Assembly (NCBI RefSeq): GCF_032911445.1
Contig: NZ_JAWJEJ010000001.1
Coordinates: 2,232,001-2,296,000 of the forward strand
Direction of reading: 5' to 3'
Origin: Sphingomonas sp. HF-S4
GTDB lineage: Bacteria > Pseudomonadota > Alphaproteobacteria > Sphingomonadales > Sphingomonadaceae
Length of the DNA stretch: 64,000 nucleotides
Part shown: one piece after another, positions 26,987 to 35,473 of the stretch
Layout: each line of letters opens with the position of its first letter
Numbering within the stretch: position 1 is the stretch's first letter
Translations under genes and position numbers: made by a program
The notes under the pieces: generated by a model
What the model saw: the letters and a program-made list of their open reading frames with translations, nothing else
The model's database searches: none
What the model was told of the DNA's origin: nothing

Positions 26987-28189
26987 CTACAGCGACAGCG
27001 AGACCCGCAACCCGGCGATGAACACCGTCTCGGCGTCGGCGTCGCCACCCGCGTCGAGCGCGATCTGGAAATCCGGCTGGAGCGTCACTGGGCCGATCCT
27101 GTCCGAATAAGTCACTTCGATCGCGCTCTCTGCAGCAGCGCTGCGCAGACCATCGGCACGCAGGACGTGACGGAAATTCTCCGCGAGCACCCCCTGGTTG
27201 AGCCCGATCGAGAACTGGCTGTCGTCGCGACCCGCCCATAGGTTCGAGACGAGCACCCCCGCCTGCCAGCCGCCGCGGAACGGCGTGGTCCTGCCGTCGG
27301 ACACGCCGATGCGGAGGAAACCGGCGGCGGCGCGGCGCCCCTCGGGATAGTTGAACGGCCGCTCGGCGACCAGATAGGCACCGTGCGCATGGCGCTGGAT
27401 CGGCTCGCCCGTGGCGTCGACCAGGCGGACATCGTCCTGCCGCTGGGTATAGCCCCACGCTCCGACCGCGATCTTGCCGCCATGGCCCTCGAACCCGCTT
27501 TCGGCGATCAGCAGCGCGCCATTGTCGAAGTGGACATCGAGCCCACGCGGCTCGCCCAGCGTCCCCGCAGCGGCGTTGAGCACCGCCGCGCGGACGAAAC
27601 CGCCGCCGTCGAATTCATGATCGAGCCGCGCGGTCAGCGCGGTCGACGGAAAAACCGACGGCCCGTTGGGGCCGGTGGCGGCGACTTCGGAGCCGATCCC
27701 GAACGCCGATCCGATCAGCAGGCCCGAAGCGTCGGTGGCGTAGAATTCGCTGTTGAGATCGTAGAGACCGGTGCGCAGCGTTGTGCACTCGCCCAGCTTC
27801 TGCTCGATCCACGCCTCGAACAATCGCAGCCGGTGGCTGGCGACCTCGACATTGTCGACGCCCTGGAGCGTGCCGGCGCGGTCGTTGGGCGTGCGGCCCA
27901 TATTGGCGAGCACGTCGACATGCATCGTCGCACCGCGCCAGCCGGCGAGCATGTCGAGATCGAGATCGGCGGTGACGTCCAGATTGTTCAGCCAATAGAG
28001 CTTGGCCGGTCGGTCGTCGGCGGCGACGGCCATCACATCCATCAGATAGTCGGCACCGAACTCCACGCCGTCCTGCGCACGCGCCTGGGGAGCGAACGCC
28101 AGCAGCGCGGCCGAGAATAATGCCGGGAGGGATCGAAATGTGCGCGCCTTTTCGATGCTGATCCCCAAGCCAATTATAGAGGCACCCAC
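26987..28189 (-). CDS. Carbohydrate-selective porin, OprB-like
   Basis: The protein is up to 400 aa, with a signal peptide ending PQARA-QDG and a beta-barrel-like alternation to a C-terminal GLRVSLSL. Features of the OprB group include LDMLAGWRGATMHVDV near residue 80, GLYDLNSEFYATDASG near residue 140, the GFxRxGV pattern near residue 300 and a SIGLNQG segment. It should form an outer membrane pore for sugars or similar solutes. The start is uncertain: GTG at 28189 has no clear ribosome site and a TATAAT sits at 28178-28173 inside the proposed N-terminus. The mature protein is not affected. Confidence 0.82.
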   Translation of the reverse strand: MGASIIGLGISIEKARTFRSLPALFSAALLAFAPQARAQDGVEFGADYLMDVMAVAADDRPAKLYWLNNLDVTADLDLDMLAGWRGATMHVDVLANMGRTPNDRAGTLQGVDNVEVASHRLRLFEAWIEQKLGECTTLRTGLYDLNSEFYATDASGLLIGSAFGIGSEVAATGPNGPSVFPSTALTARLDHEFDGGGFVRAAVLNAAAGTLGEPRGLDVHFDNGALLIAESGFEGHGGKIAVGAWGYTQRQDDVRLVDATGEPIQRHAHGAYLVAERPFNYPEGRRAAAGFLRIGVSDGRTTPFRGGWQAGVLVSNLWAGRDDSQFSIGLNQGVLAENFRHVLRADGLRSAAAESAIEVTYSDRIGPVTLQPDFQIALDAGGDADAETVFIAGLRVSLSL

Positions 28190-28250
28190 GGGGCGGCCGC
28201 GCCGATCGCGGCAAATTGCCAGATCGGGTCAGCGTCCGTATCCCGGCCCT

Positions 28251-29138
28251 ATGGCAACCGAACCTCAGGATACGGGCGGCAGGATTGCCGTCATCGGCGC
28301 GGGCGCGATCGGCGGGACGCTGGCCGCCTGGCTGGCGCAGACGCACGCGGTGACGGTCTGTGCCCGCACGCCGCTCGTCGATCTCGAAGTCGAGACGCCC
28401 GAGCGCACGATCCGCGCGACCCCGGCGATCCTCACCGATCCCGCGCAGGCGACGCCGGTCGACTGGGTGCTGGCGACCACCAAGACCTATGACTGCGCCG
28501 CCGCGGCCGCCTGGCTGCCCGGACTGATGGGCCCGGACATGCGGCTGGCGGTGATCCAGAACGGCGTCGAGCAGCGCGAGCGCTTCCCGATGGTGCCGCC
28601 CGAACGGACGGTGCCGGTAATCATCGACCTGCCCGCCGAGCGCACCGCACCGGGCCGGATCGTCCAGCGCCGCGACGGCACGATCCTGGTGCCGGAGGGC
28701 GAAGCGTGCGAGGCCTTCGTCGCGCTCTTCGCCCGGACGGTGATCGACGCGAAGACCACGCCCGATTTCGCCACTGCGGCCTGGCGCAAGCTCGCGATCA
28801 ACTGTTCTGGCATCGTCAGCGCGATCACCCGCCGCGCCGCCGAGGTGGCCAATGACGAGGGCGTGGCCGAGGTGATGCGCGGGCTGGTGCGCGAATGCGT
28901 CGCGGTGGGCCGCGCCGAAGGGGCGACGCTGCCCGACCGGCTCGTCGACCAGGTCGTCGAATGGACGCGGAAGGCGCATCCGGACTCGGTCAATTCGCTC
29001 CACGCCGATTTCGTCGCAGGGCGGCCGATGGAGCTCGACGCACGCAACGGCGTGATCGTGCGGCTGGGCGCGAAGCACGGCATCGAAACGCCGCTCAACC
29101 GGGCGATGGCGGCGCTGCTGGCGGCAAGCGCGAAATAG
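28251..29138 (+). CDS. 2-dehydropantoate 2-reductase family oxidoreductase
   Basis: This is an NAD(P)-dependent enzyme of the ApbA/PanE fold. The 295-aa protein has the N-terminal dinucleotide loop VIGAGAIGGTLAAWLA (about residues 12-27), the TTKTYD segment near residue 78, and the C-domain AWRKLAINC near residue 180 containing the conserved lysine. SVNSLHADFVAGRPMELD matches the family's substrate region. It could be the pantothenate-pathway reductase or a paralogue with another 2-keto acid substrate. The stop overlaps the 3' end of modC on the other strand by 44 bases. Confidence 0.82.
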   Translation: MATEPQDTGGRIAVIGAGAIGGTLAAWLAQTHAVTVCARTPLVDLEVETPERTIRATPAILTDPAQATPVDWVLATTKTYDCAAAAAWLPGLMGPDMRLAVIQNGVEQRERFPMVPPERTVPVIIDLPAERTAPGRIVQRRDGTILVPEGEACEAFVALFARTVIDAKTTPDFATAAWRKLAINCSGIVSAITRRAAEVANDEGVAEVMRGLVRECVAVGRAEGATLPDRLVDQVVEWTRKAHPDSVNSLHADFVAGRPMELDARNGVIVRLGAKHGIETPLNRAMAALLAASAK

Positions 29139-29793
29139 TGCTCCTGCGAAAGCAGGAGCACGAACCTCCAATCTCCACGATCCGGTTCCCTAGCCGCTCG
29201 GCCTCTGCACGATCGTGCGTGACCATCAGGATCGGCAGGCGCAGTTCGTCGCGCAGCCGCTCGATCAGCCCCATGATCTCTTCGCGCCGCGCGCGGTCGA
29301 GCGACGACAGCGGCTCGTCGAGCAGCAGGAAGCGCGGGTTGGAGAGCAGCGCCCGCCCGATCGCCACCCGCCGCGCCTCGCCGCCCGAAAGCGTTCGCGG
29401 CCAGCGATCGAGCAGCCCCGCCAGCCCGAGCAGCCCGATCGTCTCGTCGACATCGACTGCGCCTTCCCCCGCCCGCCAGCCATAGAGCAGGTTCGCCCGC
29501 ACCCGCTTGTGCGGGAACAGCCGCGGTTCCTGGAACACATAGCCCGCGCGCCGCCGCTCGGTGGGGACATTGAAGTCCGGAATCCACGGATCGTCGCTCG
29601 CTTCGTAGAGCAACTCATCGTTGACGCGGACGTATCCCCAGCCCGGTTCGAGAAGCCCGGCAACCATGTTGAGCACGCTGGTCTTGCCGACGCCGGACGG
29701 ACCGAACAGCACGGTCAGCCCGTCGCCGGCCTCGATATGGCATTGGACAACGATATCACCGACCTGCCGTCCGACGTCGATATCAAAGGACAT
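29095..29793 (-). CDS. modC: Molybdate ABC transporter ATPase ModC, short form with repeat-derived C-terminus
   Basis: ModC powers molybdate import. It shows Walker A GPSGVGKT (31-38), the Q loop FQEPRLFPH, the signature LSGGEARR, Walker B FLLLDEP and the H loop VTHDRAE. At 232 aa it lacks the C-terminal molybdate-binding (TOBE) domain of classic ModC (about 350 aa). The last 20 or so residues (from GGSCSCFRR) are encoded by a GC-rich palindrome (29138-29161) and by the antisense of the neighbouring reductase gene. The original end was probably replaced. It overlaps modB by 11 bases. Confidence 0.88.
   Translation of the reverse strand: MSFDIDVGRQVGDIVVQCHIEAGDGLTVLFGPSGVGKTSVLNMVAGLLEPGWGYVRVNDELLYEASDDPWIPDFNVPTERRRAGYVFQEPRLFPHKRVRANLLYGWRAGEGAVDVDETIGLLGLAGLLDRWPRTLSGGEARRVAIGRALLSNPRFLLLDEPLSSLDRARREEIMGLIERLRDELRLPILMVTHDRAEAERLGNRIVEIGGSCSCFRRSTISRLPPAAPPSPG
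29138..29161. repeat. 24-bp palindrome inside the modC 3' end
   Basis: A perfect 10-base stem GTGCTCCTGC/GCAGGAGCAC with a GAAA loop. It begins at the last base of the plus-strand reductase stop codon and is read through by modC as S-C-S-C-F-R-R-S. Short palindromes of this style are typical of dispersed sphingomonad repeats. It could act as a bidirectional terminator structure between the convergent genes, although there is no T run. Confidence 0.85.
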
Positions 29794-30472
29794 GCATGCC
29801 CCTTCCCATCCGCCGCGCGATCAACTCCGACGCCACCAGCGCGACCAGCGACAGCAGCACCGATACCCCGGCCAGCCGGAGGACCAGCGCCTCGCCTCCG
29901 GGCGTCTGCAGCGCGGCGTAGATCGCCAGCGGTAACGTCTGGGTCTCGCCGGGCACGTTCGACACGAAGGTGATCGTCGCGCCGAACTCGCCGAGCGCGC
30001 GCGCGAAGCCGAGCACCACCCCGGCGATCACCCCCGGCAGGCTCAGCGGCAGCGTGATCGTCGCGAAGGTCCGCCAGCGCCCCGCCCCGAGCGTCCGTGC
30101 CGCCGCCTCGAGCCGCAGGTCGACACCCTCGATCGACAGCCGGATCGCGCGCACCATCAGCGGCAGCGCCATCACCCCCGAGGCGATCGCCGCGCCGGTC
30201 CAGCGGAACAGCACGCTCGCGCCGAGCCACGCTTCGAGCCACCCCCCGATCGGCCCCGCCGGCGCGAAGGCCAGCAGCAGCAGCCAGCCGGTCACCACCG
30301 GCGGCACCACCAGCGGCAGATGGACCAGCCCGTCGACCAGCACTTTCCCAGGAAAGCGCACCCTGGCGAGCAGCCAGGCCAGCGCGAACGCCAGCGGCAG
30401 GGTTGCCAGCACCGCCACGCCGCCGACCTTGAGCGACAGCGCGACGATCCCCCATTCGGCCGGCGTCAGCAT
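29783..30472 (-). CDS. modB: Molybdate ABC transporter permease ModB
   Basis: ModB is the membrane channel of the molybdate importer. The 229-aa protein has five to six membrane helices. The permease motif ARALGEFGATITFVSN, which docks on ModC, and the HLPLVVPPVVTGWLLL segment are both typical of ModB. The start MLTPAEWG (ATG at 30472) is one base after the modA stop. The 3' end overlaps modC. Confidence 0.94.
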   Translation of the reverse strand: MLTPAEWGIVALSLKVGGVAVLATLPLAFALAWLLARVRFPGKVLVDGLVHLPLVVPPVVTGWLLLLAFAPAGPIGGWLEAWLGASVLFRWTGAAIASGVMALPLMVRAIRLSIEGVDLRLEAAARTLGAGRWRTFATITLPLSLPGVIAGVVLGFARALGEFGATITFVSNVPGETQTLPLAIYAALQTPGGEALVLRLAGVSVLLSLVALVASELIARRMGRGMHVL

Positions 30473-30473
30473 C

Positions 30474-31229
30474 TCACAGCGCCGTGAACCCGAATCGCGC
30501 GAAGATCGCCTTGCCGGCGCGCGACAGCAGGAAGCGCCGGAAGCCCTCGGCATCGGGGCTGGTCGATCCCTTCAATCGCGCGATCGGATAGCGGATCGGC
30601 GGATGGCTCGCGGCCGGGAATTGCCGGAAGGCGCGCACCTTGGCCGAGGCCTGCGCATCGGTCATGTAGACCACGCCCCAGTCGGCCGCCCCGCGCTCGA
30701 CCAGCGCAAGCGCCGCGCGGACGCTGTCGCCGCGCACCACCCGTGGCGACACGGCGTTCCAGATGCCGAGCTTCTCCAGCGCCGCCTTGCCGTATTTGCC
30801 GGCGGGCACCGCGTCGGGATCGGCCATCGCGATCCGGCCGCCGGCGAGGACGCGGCGCAACGGCACGCTCGCCGGGATGCGCGGCGCGTCCGCCGGCTGG
30901 ATCACCACCAGCCGATTGCCGAGCAGGTTGGCGCGCGTGCCCGGCACGATCAGTCCGCGGCGCTCGACATCGTCCATCCACGGCTCGTCGGCCGAGACGA
31001 ACAGGTCCGCCGCCGCCCCCGCCGCGACCTGCCGCGCCAGCGCCGAGGAGGCGGCAAACGAGATCACCGGCCGGGCATGCCCGAGCCGAGCCCAGGCGTC
31101 CGCCGCCGCACTCATCGATTCCTGCAGGCTCGCCGCGGCCAGCACCAAAGGCGCGCGCTGCGCCGCCAGCGCACGCGGCGCTGCCAGCATGGTTCCAAGC
31201 GCGATGAGCAAATGCCGCCGATCGATCAT
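30474..31229 (-). CDS. modA: Molybdate-binding periplasmic protein ModA
   Basis: ModA captures molybdate in the periplasm. The 251-aa precursor has a twin-arginine-like or Sec signal (MIDRRHLLIALG to ALAA). The mature part contains VLAAASLQESM, FAASSALARQVAAGAAADLFVSA and a C-domain ending in ARLKGSTSPDAEGF, all typical of ModA. The ATG at 31229 is chosen because it begins the signal peptide. The frame is open far upstream through the glycosyltransferase gene but is a shadow there. It lies 38 bases after the glycosyltransferase and may share its transcript. Confidence 0.94.
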   Translation of the reverse strand: MIDRRHLLIALGTMLAAPRALAAQRAPLVLAAASLQESMSAAADAWARLGHARPVISFAASSALARQVAAGAAADLFVSADEPWMDDVERRGLIVPGTRANLLGNRLVVIQPADAPRIPASVPLRRVLAGGRIAMADPDAVPAGKYGKAALEKLGIWNAVSPRVVRGDSVRAALALVERGAADWGVVYMTDAQASAKVRAFRQFPAASHPPIRYPIARLKGSTSPDAEGFRRFLLSRAGKAIFARFGFTAL

Positions 31230-31267
31230 CGCTCCGCTATGACGCAGGCCCGGCATTGAGGGCAAGC

Positions 31268-32311
31268 TCAGCCCTGCCGCGTCAGCCCACGCTTCACGGC
31301 GCGCACGCCGCCGATCACCTGGCTGGCGATCAGGTCGGACGCGCGGTCGAGCGGCAGCCGCTGGCCGCGCAGCGCGCGGTGGAGCAGCAGCGTTCCCGAA
31401 CGCACGCTCGCCCGGCAGACGCGCCACCACAGCTGCGAGATCTCGCGCTCGATCGCGGCAAGATCCTCGCCCGGGTTCGCCGCGCGGAATCCCTCGAACA
31501 ACGCGCCGATCCCAGCGAACAGCCGGTTGAGCGTCTCGATGTCGTCCACCGGCTCGCGCGCCATCGCATGGCGGACCAGCAGCCCGGCGATGTCCGGCGC
31601 GGCATCGCCCAGCAGCGCGCGGTGCCGCTCGCGCAGCAGCGCCTCGGCATGCGCGCGCATCGTGCCGTTGAACACCTTCGAGGCGCCGCCGGCATGGCAG
31701 CGATAGAGCATCAGCACCTCGTCGATCTGCGCGATCCGCCCGTGCGGCCGCAGCCGCTGGTACAGGTCGAAATCCTCGACATAGCGCATCTCGGGCCGCT
31801 CGAACGGTTCGAGCCGCCGTGCGGCATCGGCGCGGAACATCACCGAGGACCAGGCGATCGGGTTCTGCACCAGCATCAGCCAGTCGATCAGTATGGGGGG
31901 CAGCGGGCGCGGCCAGTTGCCGGGCAGCCGCCTGCCATCGACCAGGAAATCGGTGGCGCTGCTCACCAGCGCCACTTCGGGATGCGCGTCGAGATACGCG
32001 ACCTGCCGCGCAAACCGCGTCGGCAGGCTGATATCGTCCTGGTCGAGCCCGGCGACATAGCGCCCGCGCGCCGCGGCGAAAGCGATGTTGCGCGCCACCA
32101 CCGGCCCGCCATTGGTCTCGGCGCGGATCACCCGGATGCGCGGATCGCCCAGCGCTTCGAGCACCGCGACACTGCCGTCCTTCGAGCAATCGTCGACTGC
32201 GATCAGCTCCCAGTGCGTCAGCGTCTGCGCGCGCAGGCTCGCCAGCGTCTCGGGCAGCAGCGCCGCGCCGTTATAAACCGCCATGATCACCGATATGGTG
32301 GGCATGCTCAT
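31268..32311 (-). CDS. Family 2 glycosyltransferase
   Basis: The 347-aa protein has a GT-A fold: ISVIMAVYNGAALLPETLASLRAQT at the N-terminus, the nucleotide-binding VDDCSKDGS (about 40-48) and the metal-binding region AGLDQDDIS (near residue 87). YVEDFDLYQRL near residue 185 supplies the likely catalytic ED motif. There are no membrane helices. A C-terminal helical part of about 120 aa is unassigned. The ATG overlaps the stop of the upstream fusion gene (ATGA, 32308-32311), so its sugar donor may be the product of that fusion. Acceptor unknown. Confidence 0.9.
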   Translation of the reverse strand: MSMPTISVIMAVYNGAALLPETLASLRAQTLTHWELIAVDDCSKDGSVAVLEALGDPRIRVIRAETNGGPVVARNIAFAAARGRYVAGLDQDDISLPTRFARQVAYLDAHPEVALVSSATDFLVDGRRLPGNWPRPLPPILIDWLMLVQNPIAWSSVMFRADAARRLEPFERPEMRYVEDFDLYQRLRPHGRIAQIDEVLMLYRCHAGGASKVFNGTMRAHAEALLRERHRALLGDAAPDIAGLLVRHAMAREPVDDIETLNRLFAGIGALFEGFRAANPGEDLAAIEREISQLWWRVCRASVRSGTLLLHRALRGQRLPLDRASDLIASQVIGGVRAVKRGLTRQG

Positions 32312-34818
32312 GCGACTGCCTGCGCTTGCCGGTCGAGCAACTGGTCGACGATCATATGGCCGATATCGTTCTGCCACAGCCACAGGCCATTGGCCTTGCC
32401 GCTGAAGCTCGCCTCGCCGCCCAATTTGCCATCGGGCACATGCCCCGAGGCGAGCCCGATGCCGAACACGCCCGGGACCGGCCGCCCCTCGACATCGATC
32501 ACCCGGCATTGCTGGTCGACCAGCCGCGGCCGCCCCGGCGCGTCGGCCGCGAGCGCGATCCGGCTGCCATCCATGTCGAACAGCGGAAGCGCGCGGGGGC
32601 GGTATCCGAGCGCGCCGATCACGACGTCCGCCGCCTCGATCTCGGCGCGGACCTCGGCCTCGGCAACCTCGCCGATCCGCCGAAGCGCCATGCGCGGATC
32701 AGGCGCCCGTCCGCCCACGCCGAGCATCCGCAGCACCAGCTCGCGCGCCTCGAGCCGGAAGCCCGCGAGCCGATAGACGAACCCGCTCACCGGGCAGATG
32801 TCCTGCGCGCCGAAATCGTCGAACCCGTCGGCGCGCGCCGCCTCGACGGAAGGGTAGAAAGGCCGCAACGGCCGGCGATGATAGAGCGCCAGCGCCCCCG
32901 CCCCCAGCGGCAGCGCCGGCGCCGCCTTGAGGATCAGCGCCGCCGCCGCCATCGCGCTGGTCGATCCGCCGACGATCGCGATCCGCGGTGCACGGCTGCC
33001 CGCAATCCGCTCCCGCAGCGCGTCGAGCCCGCCGATGCGAAGGAAGGCGTCGCCGGTCATCAATCGCTCACCCGCCAGCGCGCCCAGCGTCACGCCCGCG
33101 ACCCGCTCGGCCTCGACATGTGCGCGCGCCTGATAGCCGCCGGTGGCGATCACCAGCTTGGCCGCGCGCATCACGCGGACCTCACCGGTCACCCGGTTGC
33201 GCACCCGCACCGCCCAGTCGCCCTCGGCCGTACGGTGCGCCTCGACTACGTCGCTGCGCGTCGCCACCGTCCCGCCTTGCCCCGCGACGATCCCCGCCAG
33301 CTCGGCGCCGGTCGCTTCGAGGAAGGGCGTGGTCCGCGCCAGCGGCACGCCGAGCTTGCCGGCGTGCATCGCGATTTCCTGCCCCGAGGAGTGGGTTTCA
33401 AGCGCGGCGATACCGTGGTCCGCATTGCCCTTCACCGCGGTGAGGAAGGTCTCGGCCGTGCTGTCCGACGTGATCGCATAGGTGCCTAGCTCGCCGCGCC
33501 CGAGCACCGCGTCGCGCTCGACGACGGCGAGGCCACCCCGCGCGAGCGTGACCAGCGCGTCGCTCTTGCTCGCCGCGGTGAGCAGCGCGGTCCCCGCCGG
33601 GCCGCCGCCGACGATCAGCGCCGAATGGACGTGCCGCCCGCGCCGCTCGGCGCTCGGCAGTCCCTTGCGCCCCGAGGCGGCGCAGGCATCGATCAGCGCC
33701 GCGCACACCCGCTCGACATCGCTCGCGGTCATCCCGTCGGTCACCGGCAGCGACAGAACGCGTGCTCCGATATCATCGCACACCGGCATCGGCTCGCTCA
33801 CGCCATGCGCGCGGAACCAGGGCTGCTCGCCCAGATGCGGGCTGAAATAATTCGCCGCGCCGATCCCCTGCTCGGCGAGCGTCTCGATGATCGCACGGCG
33901 ATGCCCGGCAAAGGCGCGCGGCAGCAGCAGCGACTGGAACTGCAGTGCCGGCCGCGATCCGCGCAGTTCCTGGAACTCGAAGCCGTTATCGGCCGCGAAG
34001 CTGCCCAGCGCCTTGCGATAGACCGCATCGAGCGCCATCCGGTGCGCCGCGACTCCCTCGATCTCGTCGAGCCGCGCCCGCGCCACCAGCCCGAGCACTT
34101 CGGGCAGCTTGGCGTTGAACCCCGGCCCCTCGGCCGATCGACCGCCGGCGAAGCCGAAATTGCTCATCCGCCGCAGCGCCGCGATCAGTTCGGCGTCGCC
34201 CGAATGGACCAGGCCACCTTCGGCGGTCGCGAACACCTTGGTCGCGTGCATCGAATAGACCATTGCAAACGGCGCCCCGGCGCCGAACTGGCGCCCCTCG
34301 GCATCGAGCGCGCCGAGCGACGCGGCGGCGTCGATCACCACGCCCAGGCCACGCTCGGCATAGCCCCGGTAGCGCGCCAGATCGATCCCGGCGCCGAATG
34401 TCGCATAGGGGACGACGGCGGCGATACGGTCGCCATATTTGTCGAACGCCTGCGCCTCGGCCTCAGCGCTCGCCGCCCAATCCTCGGGATCCACGTCGCA
34501 CAGCAGCGGCGTCAGCCCCGCCCATTCGGCGGCATGCGCGGTCGCGGCGAAGGTGAAGCCCGGGATCAACGCGAAATTGCCCTTGCCTGCGCGTGGACCC
34601 GCGGCGTGGCGGATCGCCATCATCAGCCCGAGCGTCGCGTTGCCGACGGCGAGGCAGTCGCCCTTGCCCTCGAAAAGCTGCGCGGTCGCCGCCGCCTCGA
34701 ACCCGCGCACCACCGGTCCGCCGTTCGAATAGACGCCGCGCGCCTCGATCTCGGCCAGTTGCGTGCCCATCAGGCTCAGCTTCGGCGGTCGCGGCGCGAT
34801 CAGCGGCAGCCGGTCCAT
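32308..34818 (-). CDS. Fused DegT/DnrJ-type aminotransferase and N-monooxygenase-like flavoprotein (836 aa)
   Basis: Residues 1-380 form a DegT/DnrJ/EryC1 PLP aminotransferase: GGPVVRGFEAA near residue 35, D163 in VIDAAASLGA, and the PLP lysine K194 in SMHATKVFATAEGG. These enzymes usually aminate nucleotide-bound keto sugars. Residues 398-836 form an FAD/NAD(P)H flavoprotein: GGGPAG (404-409), ATGGYQ (558-563), a second nucleotide loop VGGSTSA (616-622) and a C-terminal ALGYRP motif. This order recalls SidA-type N-hydroxylating monooxygenases. A linker of about 15 charged residues joins the halves with no internal stop. A GGAGAG ribosome site precedes ATG. Coupled to a glycosyltransferase. 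The fusion is seen in the sequence; N-oxidation of an amino sugar is inference. Confidence 0.88.
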   Translation of the reverse strand: MDRLPLIAPRPPKLSLMGTQLAEIEARGVYSNGGPVVRGFEAAATAQLFEGKGDCLAVGNATLGLMMAIRHAAGPRAGKGNFALIPGFTFAATAHAAEWAGLTPLLCDVDPEDWAASAEAEAQAFDKYGDRIAAVVPYATFGAGIDLARYRGYAERGLGVVIDAAASLGALDAEGRQFGAGAPFAMVYSMHATKVFATAEGGLVHSGDAELIAALRRMSNFGFAGGRSAEGPGFNAKLPEVLGLVARARLDEIEGVAAHRMALDAVYRKALGSFAADNGFEFQELRGSRPALQFQSLLLPRAFAGHRRAIIETLAEQGIGAANYFSPHLGEQPWFRAHGVSEPMPVCDDIGARVLSLPVTDGMTASDVERVCAALIDACAASGRKGLPSAERRGRHVHSALIVGGGPAGTALLTAASKSDALVTLARGGLAVVERDAVLGRGELGTYAITSDSTAETFLTAVKGNADHGIAALETHSSGQEIAMHAGKLGVPLARTTPFLEATGAELAGIVAGQGGTVATRSDVVEAHRTAEGDWAVRVRNRVTGEVRVMRAAKLVIATGGYQARAHVEAERVAGVTLGALAGERLMTGDAFLRIGGLDALRERIAGSRAPRIAIVGGSTSAMAAAALILKAAPALPLGAGALALYHRRPLRPFYPSVEAARADGFDDFGAQDICPVSGFVYRLAGFRLEARELVLRMLGVGGRAPDPRMALRRIGEVAEAEVRAEIEAADVVIGALGYRPRALPLFDMDGSRIALAADAPGRPRLVDQQCRVIDVEGRPVPGVFGIGLASGHVPDGKLGGEASFSGKANGLWLWQNDIGHMIVDQLLDRQAQAVA

Positions 34819-34936
34819 AGACTCTCTCCAACTCGTGTCGGCGGCACCTTAACCAAGCCGAACCTTCCATTTCGTAAAGCTATCGAGACCACCCTTCACA
34901 TGGACGCGCGCCCGCGCACCGGCTAGCGCGGGCACC

Positions 34937-35473
34937 ATGATCCTCGGCCCACCTGAACAGATCGATTCGGCCACGCGCGCCTTTTGCGCGACCATCTCGC
35001 CCGAAACCCCGCTTTACGTGCCGGTGCGGCCCGCGGCGGCCTCCAAGCCGGCCTATTGCTTCGACAATTCGGTCAAATATGCCACGGCGAACGGCGGCGA
35101 GGCGGTCTATGGCTGGGCGGTCTGGCGCTGGCCGGGCCGCTGGTTCGAGGCCGAGCATCACGCGGTGTGGCGCAGCCCCGGCGGCGATCTGCTCGACGTG
35201 ACGCCGCAGGCCGGCGATCCCGTCCGCGTGCTGTTCCTGCCCGATCCCAGCGCGCCCTACGATCCCTCCACCTTCCGCCCCAACATCATGGCGCCCGACG
35301 GGCACGAGGATCTGGTCCGCGAATATATCGCGCTGGTCGCACAGCGCGGCGCGATCACGCGAACCTATTGGGAGCCGGGAATGGACGTGCTCCCGCTGTT
35401 CTCGGCTGAGGACCAGGCCCGGATTGCCCCCCTCGACGCGCGCATGGCCGAGATCCGCACCGCGATCGCCTGA
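34937..35473 (+). CDS. Uncharacterised soluble protein with possible Cys-His-Asp site (178 aa)
   Basis: The protein has no signal or membrane segment. The most distinctive part runs CFDNSVKYA (C41), YGWAVWRWPGRWFEAEHHAVW (H74, H75) and LLDVTPQ (D87), an order of Cys, His, Asp that recalls papain-like hydrolases. I cannot name the family, so the hydrolase idea is only a suggestion. The stop shares a base with the rluE start (TGATG), so the two are coupled. An 8-base-pair hairpin (34910-34933) sits directly before the ATG and no ribosome site is visible. Confidence 0.75.
   Translation: MILGPPEQIDSATRAFCATISPETPLYVPVRPAAASKPAYCFDNSVKYATANGGEAVYGWAVWRWPGRWFEAEHHAVWRSPGGDLLDVTPQAGDPVRVLFLPDPSAPYDPSTFRPNIMAPDGHEDLVREYIALVAQRGAITRTYWEPGMDVLPLFSAEDQARIAPLDARMAEIRTAIA

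Noticed and set aside
28173..28178. TATAAT as the porin promoter
   Set aside because: No -35 element at a suitable distance, and it would lie inside the longest N-terminus. Recorded only as a doubt about the start.
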